Positions 22,485 through 31,578 of a DNA stretch of 57,531 nt are shown one piece after another. Made by a program: the position numbers and the translations under genes. The DNA is taken from the NCBI GenBank assembly GCA_030147845.1, contig JASBUN010000050.1:1-57531 (forward strand), read 5' to 3'. Under the pieces are notes generated by a model, which was not told the DNA's origin, made no database searches, and saw only the letters and a list, made by a program, of their open reading frames with translations. Every line of letters begins with the position of its first letter. Positions within the stretch are counted from its first letter, which is position 1. Source of the DNA: Gammaproteobacteria bacterium. GTDB lineage: Bacteria > Pseudomonadota > Gammaproteobacteria > JASBUN01.

Positions 22485-23891
22485 ATGTCCGCAAAAGTTC
22501 TCAAATCCATCAAGGACAACGAAGTTAAGTTCGTTGACTTGCGCTTCACCGACAGCCGCGGCAAGGAACAGCACGTCAGTATGCCGGCGCACGAAATCGA
22601 TGCCGGATTCTTCAAGGACGGCAAGATGTTCGATGGTTCGTCCATCGCCGGCTGGAAGGGCATTCAGGAATCCGACATGGTGCTCATGCCGGACTCGGAT
22701 ACGGCTGTGATCGACCCGTTCTGTGACGAATCGACCATGAATATTCGTTGCGACATCCTGGAACCGAACACCATGAAAGGCTACGAGCGTGATCCGCGCT
22801 CGGTGGCGCAGCGCGCCGAGGCCTATCTGAAATCCACCAAGATCGCGGATACGGCGTATTTTGGCCCCGAAAATGAATTCTTCATTCTTGATGATGTGCG
22901 CTGGGGATCGGATCTGTCCGGTTCGTTCGTGAAGATCGATTCCGAAGAGGCATCCTGGAACGCACAAAAAGTGTACAACGACGGCAATATGGGCCACCGG
23001 CCCGGCGTCAAGGGTGGCTACTTCCCGGTGCCGCCGGTTGATTCGCTGCAAGATATTCGTTCGGCCATGTGTCTGGCGCTCGAGGACATGGGCCTGAAGG
23101 TCGAGGTCCATCACCATGAAGTGGCGACCGCCGGCCAGTGCGAAATCGGTGTTGCGTTTGGTACGCTGGTGAAAAAAGCCGACGAAGTACAGATCTTGAA
23201 ATACGTGGTGCAGAACGTCGCCCATGCCTACGGCAAGACCGCGACCTTCATGCCCAAGCCTATTGTCGGCGACAACGGCAGCGGCATGCACGTGCACCAA
23301 TCGCTGGGTAAAGCCGGCAAAAATCTGTTCACCGGCAACAAATATGGTGGCCTGTCCGAGCTGGCGCTGTTTTATATTGGCGGCATCATCAAGCACGCAC
23401 GTGCGTTAAACGCCTTTACCAACGCTTCCACCAACAGCTATAAGCGTTTGGTGCCGGGCTTTGAGGCGCCGGTGATGCTGGCCTATTCGGCCCGTAATCG
23501 CTCGGCTTCGATCCGCATCCCGCACGTCGCCAATCCGAAAGCTCGGCGTATCGAAGTGCGTTTCCCGGACTCGACCGCAAATCCATACCTGGCGTTCTCG
23601 GCCATGATGATGGCCGGCCTGGATGGCATCAAAAACAAGATTCATCCCGGCGATGCCATGGACAAGGATCTGTACGACCTGCCGCCGGAAGAAGAGAAGA
23701 AGATCCCGCAGGTCTGTCACGCCTTCGATCAGGCGCTCGATTGCCTGGACCAGGATCGCAAGTTCCTGACCGCCGGCGGTGTGTTTACCGACGACATGAT
23801 CGATGCCTATATCACCCTCAAAATGAGCGAAGTCACGCGTCTGCGCATGACGACTCATCCGGTCGAGTTCGACATGTACTACAGCCTCTGA
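22485..23891 (+). CDS. glnA: Glutamine synthetase, type I
   Basis: Dodecameric ATP-dependent glutamate-ammonia ligase of 468 residues, the entry point of ammonia assimilation. Signatures include FDGSSIAGW, the ATP-binding [14 protein letters not shown] region and [18 protein letters not shown] near residue 400 carries the tyrosine that GlnE adenylylates in proteobacteria, so activity control by adenylylation is likely. Expression is governed by the sigma-54 promoter and NtrC sites upstream. A strong terminator follows. Confidence 0.98.
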   Translation: MSAKVLKSIKDNEVKFVDLRFTDSRGKEQHVSMPAHEIDAGFFKDGKMFDGSSIAGWKGIQESDMVLMPDSDTAVIDPFCDESTMNIRCDILEPNTMKGYERDPRSVAQRAEAYLKSTKIADTAYFGPENEFFILDDVRWGSDLSGSFVKIDSEEASWNAQKVYNDGNMGHRPGVKGGYFPVPPVDSLQDIRSAMCLALEDMGLKVEVHHHEVATAGQCEIGVAFGTLVKKADEVQILKYVVQNVAHAYGKTATFMPKPIVGDNGSGMHVHQSLGKAGKNLFTGNKYGGLSELALFYIGGIIKHARALNAFTNASTNSYKRLVPGFEAPVMLAYSARNRSASIRIPHVANPKARRIEVRFPDSTANPYLAFSAMMMAGLDGIKNKIHPGDAMDKDLYDLPPEEEKKIPQVCHAFDQALDCLDQDRKFLTAGGVFTDDMIDAYITLKMSEVTRLRMTTHPVEFDMYYSL

Positions 23892-23921
23892 TCGCACTGT
23901 ATCAAGCTGTGCTCGCTAAAG

Positions 23922-23945
23922 GCCCCCACTTCGGGGGCTTTTTTT
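23922..23945 (+). terminator. Rho-independent terminator of glnA
   Basis: GCCCCC-ACTTC-GGGGGC is followed by seven T residues, 30 bases after the glnA stop. This separates glnA from the downstream DUF4124-ntrBC genes. Confidence 0.93.
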
Positions 23946-24017
23946 GCTGCACGGCCTCCGGATCGGCGGTACTATCGGGCCGACGTAGCGGCTTGCCGAG
24001 AGGAGGTGCTTTGGACT

Positions 24018-24677
24018 ATGTTTAAGCCCATGAAAAAATGGATGCTTTTACTTCTCTTGGTGCCCTTGGCCGCGCACGCTGAAATCTACCGCTCGGTGGA
24101 CAGCGCCGGTAATGTAGTTTACTCGGATCAGCCGCGGCCGGGCTCGAAGCCGGTAAAGCTACCCGGCATCAGTACCTATAAGCCCTCCGCCGCCACCCAG
24201 GCCGCGGAGAAGGCGAAAGCGCCGGCGGCGACGCCGGGCGCAAACGTCACCTACGAGGTCACCATTACCAATCCGGCCGATCAGGCAACCATCCGCGACA
24301 ACGCCGGTAACGTGCCGGTACGGGTGCAAGTCACGCCGCCGCTCGATGCCGCCGCCGGGCAGCGGTTATCGGTGAGCGTGGACGGCAGCAGCGACGTCTA
24401 CACCGCCACCAGCGACTCGTTTCAGCTGCAAAACATCGTTCGTGGCACGCATACCGTAGCGGTGTGGGTGGTGGGACCGAATGATGAGCCGCTCGGGCCG
24501 AAAGCGAGCGTGACCTTCTTCATGCATCACACGACCTTAAAACAGTCGCGGAAAGCGGCAGAGGCGGCGGGCCGCAATCCCGAACAACGGCCTCCATCGG
24601 CTGGCGGTGGTCAAAACTATCGGCCGCGCTCGAATCCATCACCGTATCGACCGCCGGCCGGCTTTACCCCGCACTAA
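24018..24677 (+). CDS. DUF4124 domain-containing secreted protein
   Basis: About 219 residues. A cleavable signal peptide (MKKWMLLLLLVPLAAHA) is followed by the DUF4124 motif EIYRSVDSAGNVVYSDQPRPG, typical of periplasmic proteins of unknown function often found between glnA and ntrB. Residues ~75-180 look like an Ig-like beta domain, and the tail is Pro/Gly/Asn-rich. An AGGAGG at 24001-24006 supports the ATG at 24018; the ATG at 24030 gives a signal peptide without the MFKP prefix and is equally possible. Function is unknown, though its position next to nitrogen genes recurs. Confidence 0.83.
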   Translation: MFKPMKKWMLLLLLVPLAAHAEIYRSVDSAGNVVYSDQPRPGSKPVKLPGISTYKPSAATQAAEKAKAPAATPGANVTYEVTITNPADQATIRDNAGNVPVRVQVTPPLDAAAGQRLSVSVDGSSDVYTATSDSFQLQNIVRGTHTVAVWVVGPNDEPLGPKASVTFFMHHTTLKQSRKAAEAAGRNPEQRPPSAGGGQNYRPRSNPSPYRPPAGFTPH

Positions 24678-24697
24678 ATCTCCATAGCCCATTTAAT

Positions 24698-24714
24698 TGC
24701 ACTATAGTGGTGCA
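24698..24714. promoter_or_regulatory. NtrC binding site upstream of ntrB
   Basis: TGCACTATAGTGGTGCA matches the NtrC consensus with one arm mismatch and lies 207 bases before ntrB. In enteric bacteria a site at glnL lets NtrC control its own level. No sigma-54 promoter with the right spacing was seen here. Confidence 0.8.
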
Positions 24715-24920
24715 TAACACTGCGCCTCGCCCGATTGTAGCGCGCCGTAAGAGTGCGAATACCACCAATTCGACCAATACACGTCCGTAATCCGACCTTA
24801 GTGAGAGCGTAACTCGCTATTTTATCAAAGATATTAATTGTGAGTTCGAACCCGCGCAGCGTTCCGTAAAGTGCCCCAGGATTGGCCATAAATGGTTTGG
24901 ATTTTGCAAGGGTAGTACGC

Positions 24921-26006
24921 ATGAGCTCGAAATCAGCGCAACTCGGACGGATCCACCAGCGTGTACTGGACAATCTCACTACCGCCGTGGTGGTGCTCGA
25001 TCGACAACTGACCGTGCACTACATGAATCCGGCTTGCGAGATGCTATTCGCGATCAGCGCGCGCCGAGCGCTCGGGCAACCCATACAGCAGCTGGTGCAT
25101 GGGCCGGCGCACCTCATCGATCACCTCGCCAACGGCATCGGCAATGGCCACCCTTTCACCGAGCGCGAAGTGCCGTTGCTGCTCTCCGGCGGCCATCACG
25201 CTACGGTCGACTGCACCGCGACACCGCTAATGGAGCCGCACGCTGCGCAGGAATTATTGGTCGAGCTGGTCGGCATCGACCACCATCTACGCATCTCGCG
25301 TGAAGAAAACCTGCTGGCCCAGAATGAAGCGACCCGCGCCGTCGTGCGCGGCCTGGCGCACGAGATCAAAAACCCGCTCGGCGGACTACGCGGCGCCGCA
25401 CAGTTATTGGAACGTGAGTTACCCGGCGATGATTTAAAAGAGTACACACGCATCATTATCGACGAGGCCGACCGCCTACAAAATTTGCTCAACCGCATGC
25501 TTGGGCCGAACACGCTGCCACATAAGCGCGAGCTGAACATTCACACCGTCATCGAACGGGTGCACAGCTTGGTTACAGCCGAAGCGCCGCCCGGCATCAG
25601 TCTGGTGCGCGACTACGATCCCAGTATCCCGTCGTTGAACGCCGACGCCGATCAGCTAATCCAGGCGTTGTTGAATCTGGTTCGCAATGCCGTTCAGGCG
25701 CTCGGCGAGCGCGGTTGCATTACTTTGCGCACGCGTACGCAGCGCCAAACTACGGTGGGTCATGAGCGCCACAAGCTGGCTGTGACCATCGAGGTTGTTG
25801 ATAACGGGCCCGGCATTCCGCCGCAAATCCTCGAAAATATTTTTTATCCGATGGTAACCGGTCACGCCAATGGCACCGGACTCGGCCTGTCCATTGCGCA
25901 GTCCCTGGTCAGCCGGCACGGTGGCTTAATCGAATGCACCAGCGAACCGGGCAACACGGTGTTCCGCATCTTGTTGCCCCTGGAGAGGCACCATGACAAG
26001 CACTGA
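24921..26006 (+). CDS. ntrB: Nitrogen regulation sensor kinase NtrB (GlnL)
   Basis: Cytoplasmic PII-responsive histidine kinase/phosphatase of 361 residues. An N-terminal PAS domain (about 10-120) is followed by the H-box GLAHEIKNPLGG with the phospho-accepting His147. The ATPase domain has NLVRNAVQAL, DNGPGIP and GTGLGLSIAQ. The start at 24921 (MSSKSAQLGR) fits the family better than the in-frame ATG at 24882. Its 3' end overlaps ntrC by 14 bases, so the pair is translationally coupled. Confidence 0.95.
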   Translation: MSSKSAQLGRIHQRVLDNLTTAVVVLDRQLTVHYMNPACEMLFAISARRALGQPIQQLVHGPAHLIDHLANGIGNGHPFTEREVPLLLSGGHHATVDCTATPLMEPHAAQELLVELVGIDHHLRISREENLLAQNEATRAVVRGLAHEIKNPLGGLRGAAQLLERELPGDDLKEYTRIIIDEADRLQNLLNRMLGPNTLPHKRELNIHTVIERVHSLVTAEAPPGISLVRDYDPSIPSLNADADQLIQALLNLVRNAVQALGERGCITLRTRTQRQTTVGHERHKLAVTIEVVDNGPGIPPQILENIFYPMVTGHANGTGLGLSIAQSLVSRHGGLIECTSEPGNTVFRILLPLERHHDKH

Positions 26007-27402
26007 CAAGATATGGATCATCGATGACGACCGTTCGATCCGCTGGGTGTTGGAGCGCGCGCTCAGCGGTGCGGGATTCGATGTAACCACGTTCTCAGAT
26101 GGTGCGCAGGTGCTAAAGCGGCTCAACGTTGAGGAGCCGCACGTCATCATCAGCGACATTCGTATGCCCGGCATCGACGGTATCGAGTTGCTACAGCAAA
26201 TTAACCAGCGCCATCCCGATTTGCCGGTCATCATCATGACCGCACACTCCGATCTCGACAGCGCACTGTCCGCTTATCAAGGTGGCGCATTCGAATATCT
26301 GCCCAAGCCGTTCGACGTCGACGATGCCGTCGAACTCACTGAGCGTGCGCTGCAACATGGCCGGCGACGGCGCGATCAACTGGCCGATTCGCCAACCCAG
26401 GAGGTGCAGGAAATTATCGGTGAAGCACCTGCCATGCAGGAGGTGTTTCGCGCGATCGGTCGTTTGTCGCGCTCCAACATCACGGTCCTTATCAATGGCG
26501 AATCCGGTACCGGCAAAGAGTTGGTGGCGCGCGCATTGCACCGCCACAGCCCGCGCGCCGAAGGCCCATTCATCGCGCTGAATATGGCCGCTATTCCGCA
26601 TGATTTGCTCGAATCGGAGTTGTTCGGGCACGAGCGCGGTGCGTTTACCGGCGCGCAGAATATGCGCCGCGGTCGTTTTGAGCAGGCCGATGGCGGCACG
26701 CTGTTTCTGGATGAAATCGGCGACATGCCGGCGGAAATGCAAACGCGTTTGCTGCGTGTATTGGCGGACGGCGAGTTTTACCGCGTTGGTGGTCACACAT
26801 CCATAAAGGTCGATGTCCGCATTATTGCCGCGACCCATCAAAATTTAGAACAGCGTGTGCAAGAAGGCCGCTTCCGTGACGACTTGTTCCACCGCCTGAA
26901 CGTCATCCGCATCCACATCCCGGCGCTGCGCGAACGACGCGAGGATATACCGAAACTGGCGCAGTACTTTCTTGCCAAGGCGGCGCGTGAACTCAATAGC
27001 GAGCCTAAACGTATGCGCCCGGACGTGGTTGACTATCTCGCTTCATTGGAATGGGCCGGCAACGTACGCCAACTGGAAAATGCATGTCGTTGGTTGACCG
27101 TCATGGCTTCCGGGCGTGACGTACATATGGCTGATCTGCCGCCCGAGATGCTCGATCACTCGGCCGTACAGTGCGAAGGCGCCGAGGATTGGCAGGGAGC
27201 ACTCAAGCGCTGGGCCGATAACCGTTTGGCGCAAGGCGAAACGGCGTTGCTGAACAAGGCCAATCCGGCGTTCGAGAAAATCTTGATCGAGACCGCGCTC
27301 AAGCACAGTGGCGGACGCCGTCAGGATGCCGCCAAGCTGCTCGGTTGGGGCCGCAATACTTTGACGCGAAAAATCAAAGAACTGAACATGGACATCGACT
27401 AA
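25993..27402 (+). CDS. ntrC: Nitrogen regulation response regulator NtrC (GlnG)
   Basis: Sigma-54-dependent enhancer-binding protein of 469 residues. The receiver domain carries the phosphorylation site Asp55 (SDIRMPG). The AAA+ domain has Walker A GESGTGKE, the sigma-54-contacting GAFTGA loop and LFLDEIGDMP. The C-terminal Fis-type helix-turn-helix (KLLGWGRNTLTRKIKEL) recognises the TGCAC-type sites at glnA and upstream of ntrB. Length and domain order are standard. Confidence 0.97.
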   Translation: MTSTDKIWIIDDDRSIRWVLERALSGAGFDVTTFSDGAQVLKRLNVEEPHVIISDIRMPGIDGIELLQQINQRHPDLPVIIMTAHSDLDSALSAYQGGAFEYLPKPFDVDDAVELTERALQHGRRRRDQLADSPTQEVQEIIGEAPAMQEVFRAIGRLSRSNITVLINGESGTGKELVARALHRHSPRAEGPFIALNMAAIPHDLLESELFGHERGAFTGAQNMRRGRFEQADGGTLFLDEIGDMPAEMQTRLLRVLADGEFYRVGGHTSIKVDVRIIAATHQNLEQRVQEGRFRDDLFHRLNVIRIHIPALRERREDIPKLAQYFLAKAARELNSEPKRMRPDVVDYLASLEWAGNVRQLENACRWLTVMASGRDVHMADLPPEMLDHSAVQCEGAEDWQGALKRWADNRLAQGETALLNKANPAFEKILIETALKHSGGRRQDAAKLLGWGRNTLTRKIKELNMDID

Positions 27403-27434
27403 TCGCGGCCGTCGACGAACGCGCAGCGGCGCGC

Positions 27435-28397
27435 TTACAAACAGCCTGGCGTGGCGTCGTTCGGCGTCAGCGTTCCCACTAGTCGTTCGACGTGATCGAT
27501 CTGGTGACGTCGCAGATAGTCGGCGATGCCTTGGTTGATGCGCACACACACCAGTGGATCGTAGAACAACGCGGTGCCGATGCCGACGGTGCTGGCGCCG
27601 GCGATGATGAACTCAAGTGCGTCCTCGGTTGTGGTGACGCCGCCTTGCCCGATAATCGGCACGCCGTGCGTACGGCATACTTGATAAACTTGGTGTACCT
27701 TGAGCAGCGCGATCGGCTTGATGGCCGGACCGGAAAGACCACCCTGGTTGTTGCCGATTATGGGTTGGCGGCTTTCTATGTCCACCGCCATGCCCATGAG
27801 GGTATTGATTACCGCAAAGGCATCGGTGCCCGCCTCGATACAGCGGCGCGCATTCTCGGCGATGTCGGTTTGGTTAGGCGATAATTTTGTGATCAACGGC
27901 TTGCGCGTGACGGCGCGGCACGCCTCGACAACGCGCGCAGACATATCTGGATCATTGCCGAAGGCGACACCGCCTTCTTTGACGTTGGGACACGAGATGT
28001 TGATTTCGATGGCGTCGATGGGGGAGTCATCGAAGCGTCGAGTAACCTGCCGATACTCGTCCACGGTCGAGCCGGATACGTTGGCAATGAACCGCGTTTC
28101 GCTGAAATCGAGTTGCGGTAGAATGACGTCGACGACATGATCGACGCCCGGATTCTGCAGGCCGATGGCGTTGAGCATGCCGGCCGGCGTTTCGTAGATT
28201 CGGTGCGGTGAATTGCCTAAGCGCGCAGCACCGGTAGTGCCCTTGAGACAGACCGCGCCGACATCCCGATTGGAAAAGCCGCGTACGCGCGTATATTCTT
28301 CGCCGAAGCCAACGCAGCCGGACAGCAACACCAGTGGTGTGCTGAATGGCATGCCGCAAAAATCGACCGCCAATCGTTTTTGGTCTTCGCTGTTCAA
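27435..28397 (-). CDS. pyrD: Dihydroorotate dehydrogenase, class 1B type catalytic subunit
   Basis: FMN enzyme that oxidises dihydroorotate to orotate in pyrimidine synthesis. The sequence is class 1-like: LAVDFCGMPFSTPLVLLSG at the N-terminus, INISCPNVKEGG with the catalytic cysteine of class 1B, and GQGGVTTTEDALEFI near the C-terminus. It lacks the N-terminal membrane helix of class 2 enzymes usual in E. coli-type gammaproteobacteria. No ATG is available; a TTG at 28397 with GGGAG upstream or a GTG at 28418 could start it. No pyrK electron-transfer subunit is adjacent, so its electron acceptor is uncertain. It is convergent with ntrC. Confidence 0.85.
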   Translation of the reverse strand: MNSEDQKRLAVDFCGMPFSTPLVLLSGCVGFGEEYTRVRGFSNRDVGAVCLKGTTGAARLGNSPHRIYETPAGMLNAIGLQNPGVDHVVDVILPQLDFSETRFIANVSGSTVDEYRQVTRRFDDSPIDAIEINISCPNVKEGGVAFGNDPDMSARVVEACRAVTRKPLITKLSPNQTDIAENARRCIEAGTDAFAVINTLMGMAVDIESRQPIIGNNQGGLSGPAIKPIALLKVHQVYQVCRTHGVPIIGQGGVTTTEDALEFIIAGASTVGIGTALFYDPLVCVRINQGIADYLRRHQIDHVERLVGTLTPNDATPGCL

Positions 28398-28487
28398 GCT
28401 CGCTCCCGGGGAACACACGAACCAGGTGCCGTGCGGACGAATTTTCGCATATCATGACAAACCCAGCCATACAACGCGGCCGCAATT

Positions 28488-28952
28488 TTGTTCCACGTCC
28501 TATTATACCAGCCGGAAATTCCACCCAATACAGGCAACATCATCCGCTTGTGCGCCAACTGCGGCAGTACGCTGCATTTGATCGAGCCGCTCGGATTCAC
28601 GCTTGACGACACCAAGTTGCGCCGCGCGGGTTTGGATTACCACGAATTTGCACGCCTGCAGGTACATGCTGATCTCGATGGTTGCCTGCAAGCGTTGGCG
28701 CATCCGCGCGTATTCGCTTGTAGTACGCGCGGCGGCAGCCGTTATAGTGATGGCAAGTTCGCGCCCGGCGATGCTTTTCTATTCGGTCCGGAAACGCGCG
28801 GCCTGCCGCTTGAGGTATTGAACGCCCTACCCGCGCCGCAGCGCCTGCGCGTGCCGATGTTGCCCAACAGCCGTTCGCTGAATCTATCGAATACCGTTGC
28901 TGTAGTCGTTTACGAGGCGTGGCGACAACTCAACTTTAGCGGCGGCGCCTGA
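28488..28952 (+). CDS. trmL: tRNA (cytidine(34)-2'-O)-methyltransferase TrmL
   Basis: SPOUT-class methyltransferase of 154 residues that 2'-O-methylates the wobble base of tRNA-Leu isoacceptors. The N-terminal [18 protein letters not shown], mid-protein [10 protein letters not shown] and C-terminal [20 protein letters not shown] are the conserved knot motifs. The start is a TTG at 28488; no ATG is available and the frame aligns from there. It is convergent with gpsA, with 41 bases between. In E. coli trmL lies at the end of the same secB-gpsA neighbourhood. Confidence 0.93.
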   Translation: MFHVLLYQPEIPPNTGNIIRLCANCGSTLHLIEPLGFTLDDTKLRRAGLDYHEFARLQVHADLDGCLQALAHPRVFACSTRGGSRYSDGKFAPGDAFLFGPETRGLPLEVLNALPAPQRLRVPMLPNSRSLNLSNTVAVVVYEAWRQLNFSGGA

Positions 28953-28993
28953 GTCGTCAGTGATTATCGCCGCACCGGTTATCGGCGCGCGCG

Positions 28994-30007
28994 TTACTCG
29001 AACTCGGCCTTCTGCTCGCGCGCAAACAACGCCTGCACTGCATCACGCGCATCGATATCCGCGTAAAGCACCGCGTGCACCTGCTCGGTGATCGGCATCT
29101 CGACACCGTGTCGTGCGGCCAATTGCATGACCACCTTGGCGGTCTGGATACCTTCGACCACCTGACCGATGTCGCGTTTCGCCTGTTCAACGCTTTTGCC
29201 GGCCGCCAGGGCTAAACCGAAGCGCCGATTACGTGACTGGTCGTCGGTACAAGTAAGCACTAAATCGCCCAGCCCGGCCAAGCCCATGAAGGTTTCCTGC
29301 TGCCCGCCCATGGCGACGCCGAGGCGAAACATTTCGGCCAGACCGCGTGTGATCAGCGCCGCCCTGGCGTTGGCGCCGAAACCTAAACCGTCCGATATGC
29401 CGGCGGCGATGGCGAGTACGTTCTTGACCGCGCCGCCGAGCTGCACGCCGACGACGTCAGTACTGGTGTAGACGCGGAAGCTGTCATTGTGCAGCAAGGC
29501 GGCGATATCAGCAGCACAGTCGTTATCTTGCGCGGCCACGGTAATGGCGCTGGGCAAACTGCGCGCAACTTCGCCGGCAAAGGTCGGACCCGATAACACG
29601 GCGTAAGCCTGCTCGGCGCCCATGATGTCCTGAAACACTTGGTGCATGAGCGCCGCGCTGGCCATCTCCAGGCCTTTAGTGCCCCAGGCGACCGGGACAT
29701 CGCGATCGATGCGGCCGACCAGATCGCGCATGACCGCACGGAAAGCGTGACTCGGGACCACCACGATAATGGCGCGCGCGTCTTTCAGCGCTGCATCCAG
29801 TTTCAATTCCAGTTGGAGTGACTCGGGAAAGCGGACGCCGGGAAGATAGCGACGGTTCTCACGCTCGGCCTGCATGGCTGACAACCGCTCCGGTTCGTTG
29901 CCCCAAAGACGGACCCGTGCGCCGTTGCGGGCCAGCAGGATGGCGAGCGCGGTGCCCCACGAGCCGGCGCCCAATACCGCGATGTTGCGTTTATCTACCG
30001 CGTTCAC
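28994..30007 (-). CDS. gpsA: Glycerol-3-phosphate dehydrogenase [NAD(P)+]
   Basis: Cytoplasmic enzyme making sn-glycerol 3-phosphate for phospholipid synthesis, 337 residues. The nucleotide-binding GAGSWGTALA is at residues 13-22, and the catalytic-lysine region GAVKNVLAIAAG, followed by FGANARAALITRGLAEM, lies in the second half. It is the last gene of the leftward yibN-trxC-secB-gpsA run and starts 24 bases after secB. Confidence 0.97.
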   Translation of the reverse strand: MNAVDKRNIAVLGAGSWGTALAILLARNGARVRLWGNEPERLSAMQAERENRRYLPGVRFPESLQLELKLDAALKDARAIIVVVPSHAFRAVMRDLVGRIDRDVPVAWGTKGLEMASAALMHQVFQDIMGAEQAYAVLSGPTFAGEVARSLPSAITVAAQDNDCAADIAALLHNDSFRVYTSTDVVGVQLGGAVKNVLAIAAGISDGLGFGANARAALITRGLAEMFRLGVAMGGQQETFMGLAGLGDLVLTCTDDQSRNRRFGLALAAGKSVEQAKRDIGQVVEGIQTAKVVMQLAARHGVEMPITEQVHAVLYADIDARDAVQALFAREQKAEFE

Positions 30008-30031
30008 CCGCCGTCGCTCCGCCGCGGCCGA

Positions 30032-30499
30032 CTACTGTGTGGTCGTGGGCTCGGCCACTTGGTTCTGCATATGTTGCGCGTACAAGGCCTCGAAATTGAC
30101 CGGCTCGAGCATCAATTGTGGGAAGCCGCCTTTACTGACCAGGCTGGAGACCGCTTCACGTGCATACGGAAACAGCGCGTTGGGGCAGTAAATGCCCAGG
30201 ATGGCGCTGACGTCATTGGCACTAAAGCCGCGTACGGTAAAGACGCCGGACTGCTGCACTTCGACCAAAAAGGCGGTGCGGTCTTCGGTTTTGGCGGTGA
30301 CATTGACGGCCAACGTGACCTCATGCGTATCCTCGCCCAGTTGGCCGGTGTGGACACCCAACTCCACCTGGATCGTGGGTTGCTTCGTTTCCTGGAAAAC
30401 TTGCGGTGCGTTGGGCGACTCGAACGACACATCTTTGACAAAAATGCTGTGAATAGAGATCTGTTGCTCGCCGTCGGCTGCGTTGGCTTGTTCGCTCAT
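30032..30499 (-). CDS. secB: Protein-export chaperone SecB
   Basis: Tetrameric chaperone of 155 residues that keeps precursors export-competent and hands them to SecA. The start ATG at 30499 (MSEQANAADG) is preferred over the upstream in-frame start at 30532. Family blocks IYVKDVSFE-like (IFVKDVSFESPNAP) and CPNALFPYAREAVSSLVSKGGFP are present. Flanked by trxC and gpsA as part of a conserved gammaproteobacterial neighbourhood. Confidence 0.97.
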   Translation of the reverse strand: MSEQANAADGEQQISIHSIFVKDVSFESPNAPQVFQETKQPTIQVELGVHTGQLGEDTHEVTLAVNVTAKTEDRTAFLVEVQQSGVFTVRGFSANDVSAILGIYCPNALFPYAREAVSSLVSKGGFPQLMLEPVNFEALYAQHMQNQVAEPTTTQ

Positions 30500-30533
30500 G
30501 AAAAATTCCTGTGGTCGGAGTGGGGCAGGCAAA

Positions 30534-30968
30534 TCATAGGTATTGTCGCACCCATGCCACGAGGCGGGTCAAGTCCATGGCGCCGGAGGTGCGAGCACGC
30601 TCCTGGCCGTCACGGAATAGAATCAACGTGGGAATGCTGCGAATGCCGTATTTGGCGGCGGCGGCCTGTTCGCGATCGCTATCGATCTTGGCCAAACGTA
30701 CGCTCGGCTCCAATTGTATGGCCGCCTGTTCAAATATGGGCGCCATCATTTTGCATGGACCGCACCATTCGGCCCAGAAGTCGACCAGCACCGGCACATC
30801 GCTGCGCTCGACTTGCTGTTGCAGCGCTGCGCTGCTCAGCGCCACCGGCGCGCCGGAGAACAGCGGTCGATGGCAGCGCCCGCAACGAGCGGCCAGCGCT
30901 GAGCGGTCTTTAGGCAGGCGATTGACGCCATTGCAGTGCGGGCATACGACGTGAATTGCATCGTCCAT
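30534..30968 (-). CDS. trxC: Thioredoxin 2 (TrxC type, with zinc-binding N-terminus)
   Basis: A 144-residue thioredoxin. The N-terminal zinc ribbon has two CxxC pairs (CPHC at 9-12 and CGRC at about 29-32), and the thioredoxin fold carries the active-site WCGPC. It is a cytoplasmic disulfide reductase, probably linked to oxidative stress. In E. coli the equivalent slot between yibN and secB holds glutaredoxin grxC, so this genome appears to use a different redoxin in the same operon position. Confidence 0.93.
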   Translation of the reverse strand: MDDAIHVVCPHCNGVNRLPKDRSALAARCGRCHRPLFSGAPVALSSAALQQQVERSDVPVLVDFWAEWCGPCKMMAPIFEQAAIQLEPSVRLAKIDSDREQAAAAKYGIRSIPTLILFRDGQERARTSGAMDLTRLVAWVRQYL

Positions 30969-30999
30969 CGTGCTCTACTCGATTCACCAAGGCGTACAG

Positions 31000-31425
31000 T
31001 CATTTGGTGGTCAGCGGCAGATTGTCCTTTTGCCACGCCGTAATACCCCCGCGCAGGTTGTAAACGGTTTCGTAGCCTTGCTTGTGCAGTCGACTGCATG
31101 CCGAACTGGAACGCTGACCGGTACGACAATAGGTAATAATGGGGCGCTTTTTGTATTTTTCCAGTTTCTTCGACTGTTCATCGATTTTGCCGAGCGGAAT
31201 GTGAATGGCGTTGACGATATGTCCCTGCTGATATTCCTGCTCTTCGCGCACATCGACCAGCACCGCATGCTTATGATTCAGTAACTGTGTGACCTCCAGT
31301 GTGGACAGGTCGCTCACGCCGCCGCTGACGCGGCGAAATTCGGTGACGATGAGCAGCACCAGAAGGCCGACAAAAAGCACGGAAAGCGCGAGATGGGCGG
31401 TAACAAACTCGGTGAGTTGATGCAT
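31000..31425 (-). CDS. yibN: Membrane-anchored rhodanese-like protein (YibN type)
   Basis: A 141-residue protein with one N-terminal transmembrane helix (about residues 9-28, LALSVLFVGLLVLLIVTEF) and a single rhodanese domain. The active loop reads CRTGQRS, with the persulfide-forming cysteine. The rhodanese reaction transfers sulfane sulfur; YibN in E. coli has the same layout and neighbours secB. An ArsR gene with a persulfide-sensor-like cysteine pair lies immediately upstream on the same strand. The physiological acceptor is unknown. Confidence 0.88.
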   Translation of the reverse strand: MHQLTEFVTAHLALSVLFVGLLVLLIVTEFRRVSGGVSDLSTLEVTQLLNHKHAVLVDVREEQEYQQGHIVNAIHIPLGKIDEQSKKLEKYKKRPIITYCRTGQRSSSACSRLHKQGYETVYNLRGGITAWQKDNLPLTTK

Positions 31426-31578
31426 GTTTGCTCTGTTGGTTCGGAAATTGTCGAAAGAATAGCAACACTATCAGGCGCCGTCCGCATGCTGCTGGCTCAC
31501 GGTCGGGCAAGCCGCGGAGACCCTGGTGCGGCGACGATCACGCCGCGTATCCACAGTGGTGGCCGATGGCGCCGGCCG

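Noticed and set aside
23285..23300. CACGTG core inside glnA and similar cores at 19840, 30155 and 33210
   Set aside because: The hexamer lacks the flanking GTTC/GAAC arms needed for ParB binding.
22464..23396. 310-codon open frame antisense to glnA
   Set aside because: Glutamine synthetase is certain on the other strand; the antisense frame starts beyond the glnA start and has no family features.
28488..28503. Possible third parS at TTGTTCCACGTCC
   Set aside because: Only one half-site matches; the other arm is absent.
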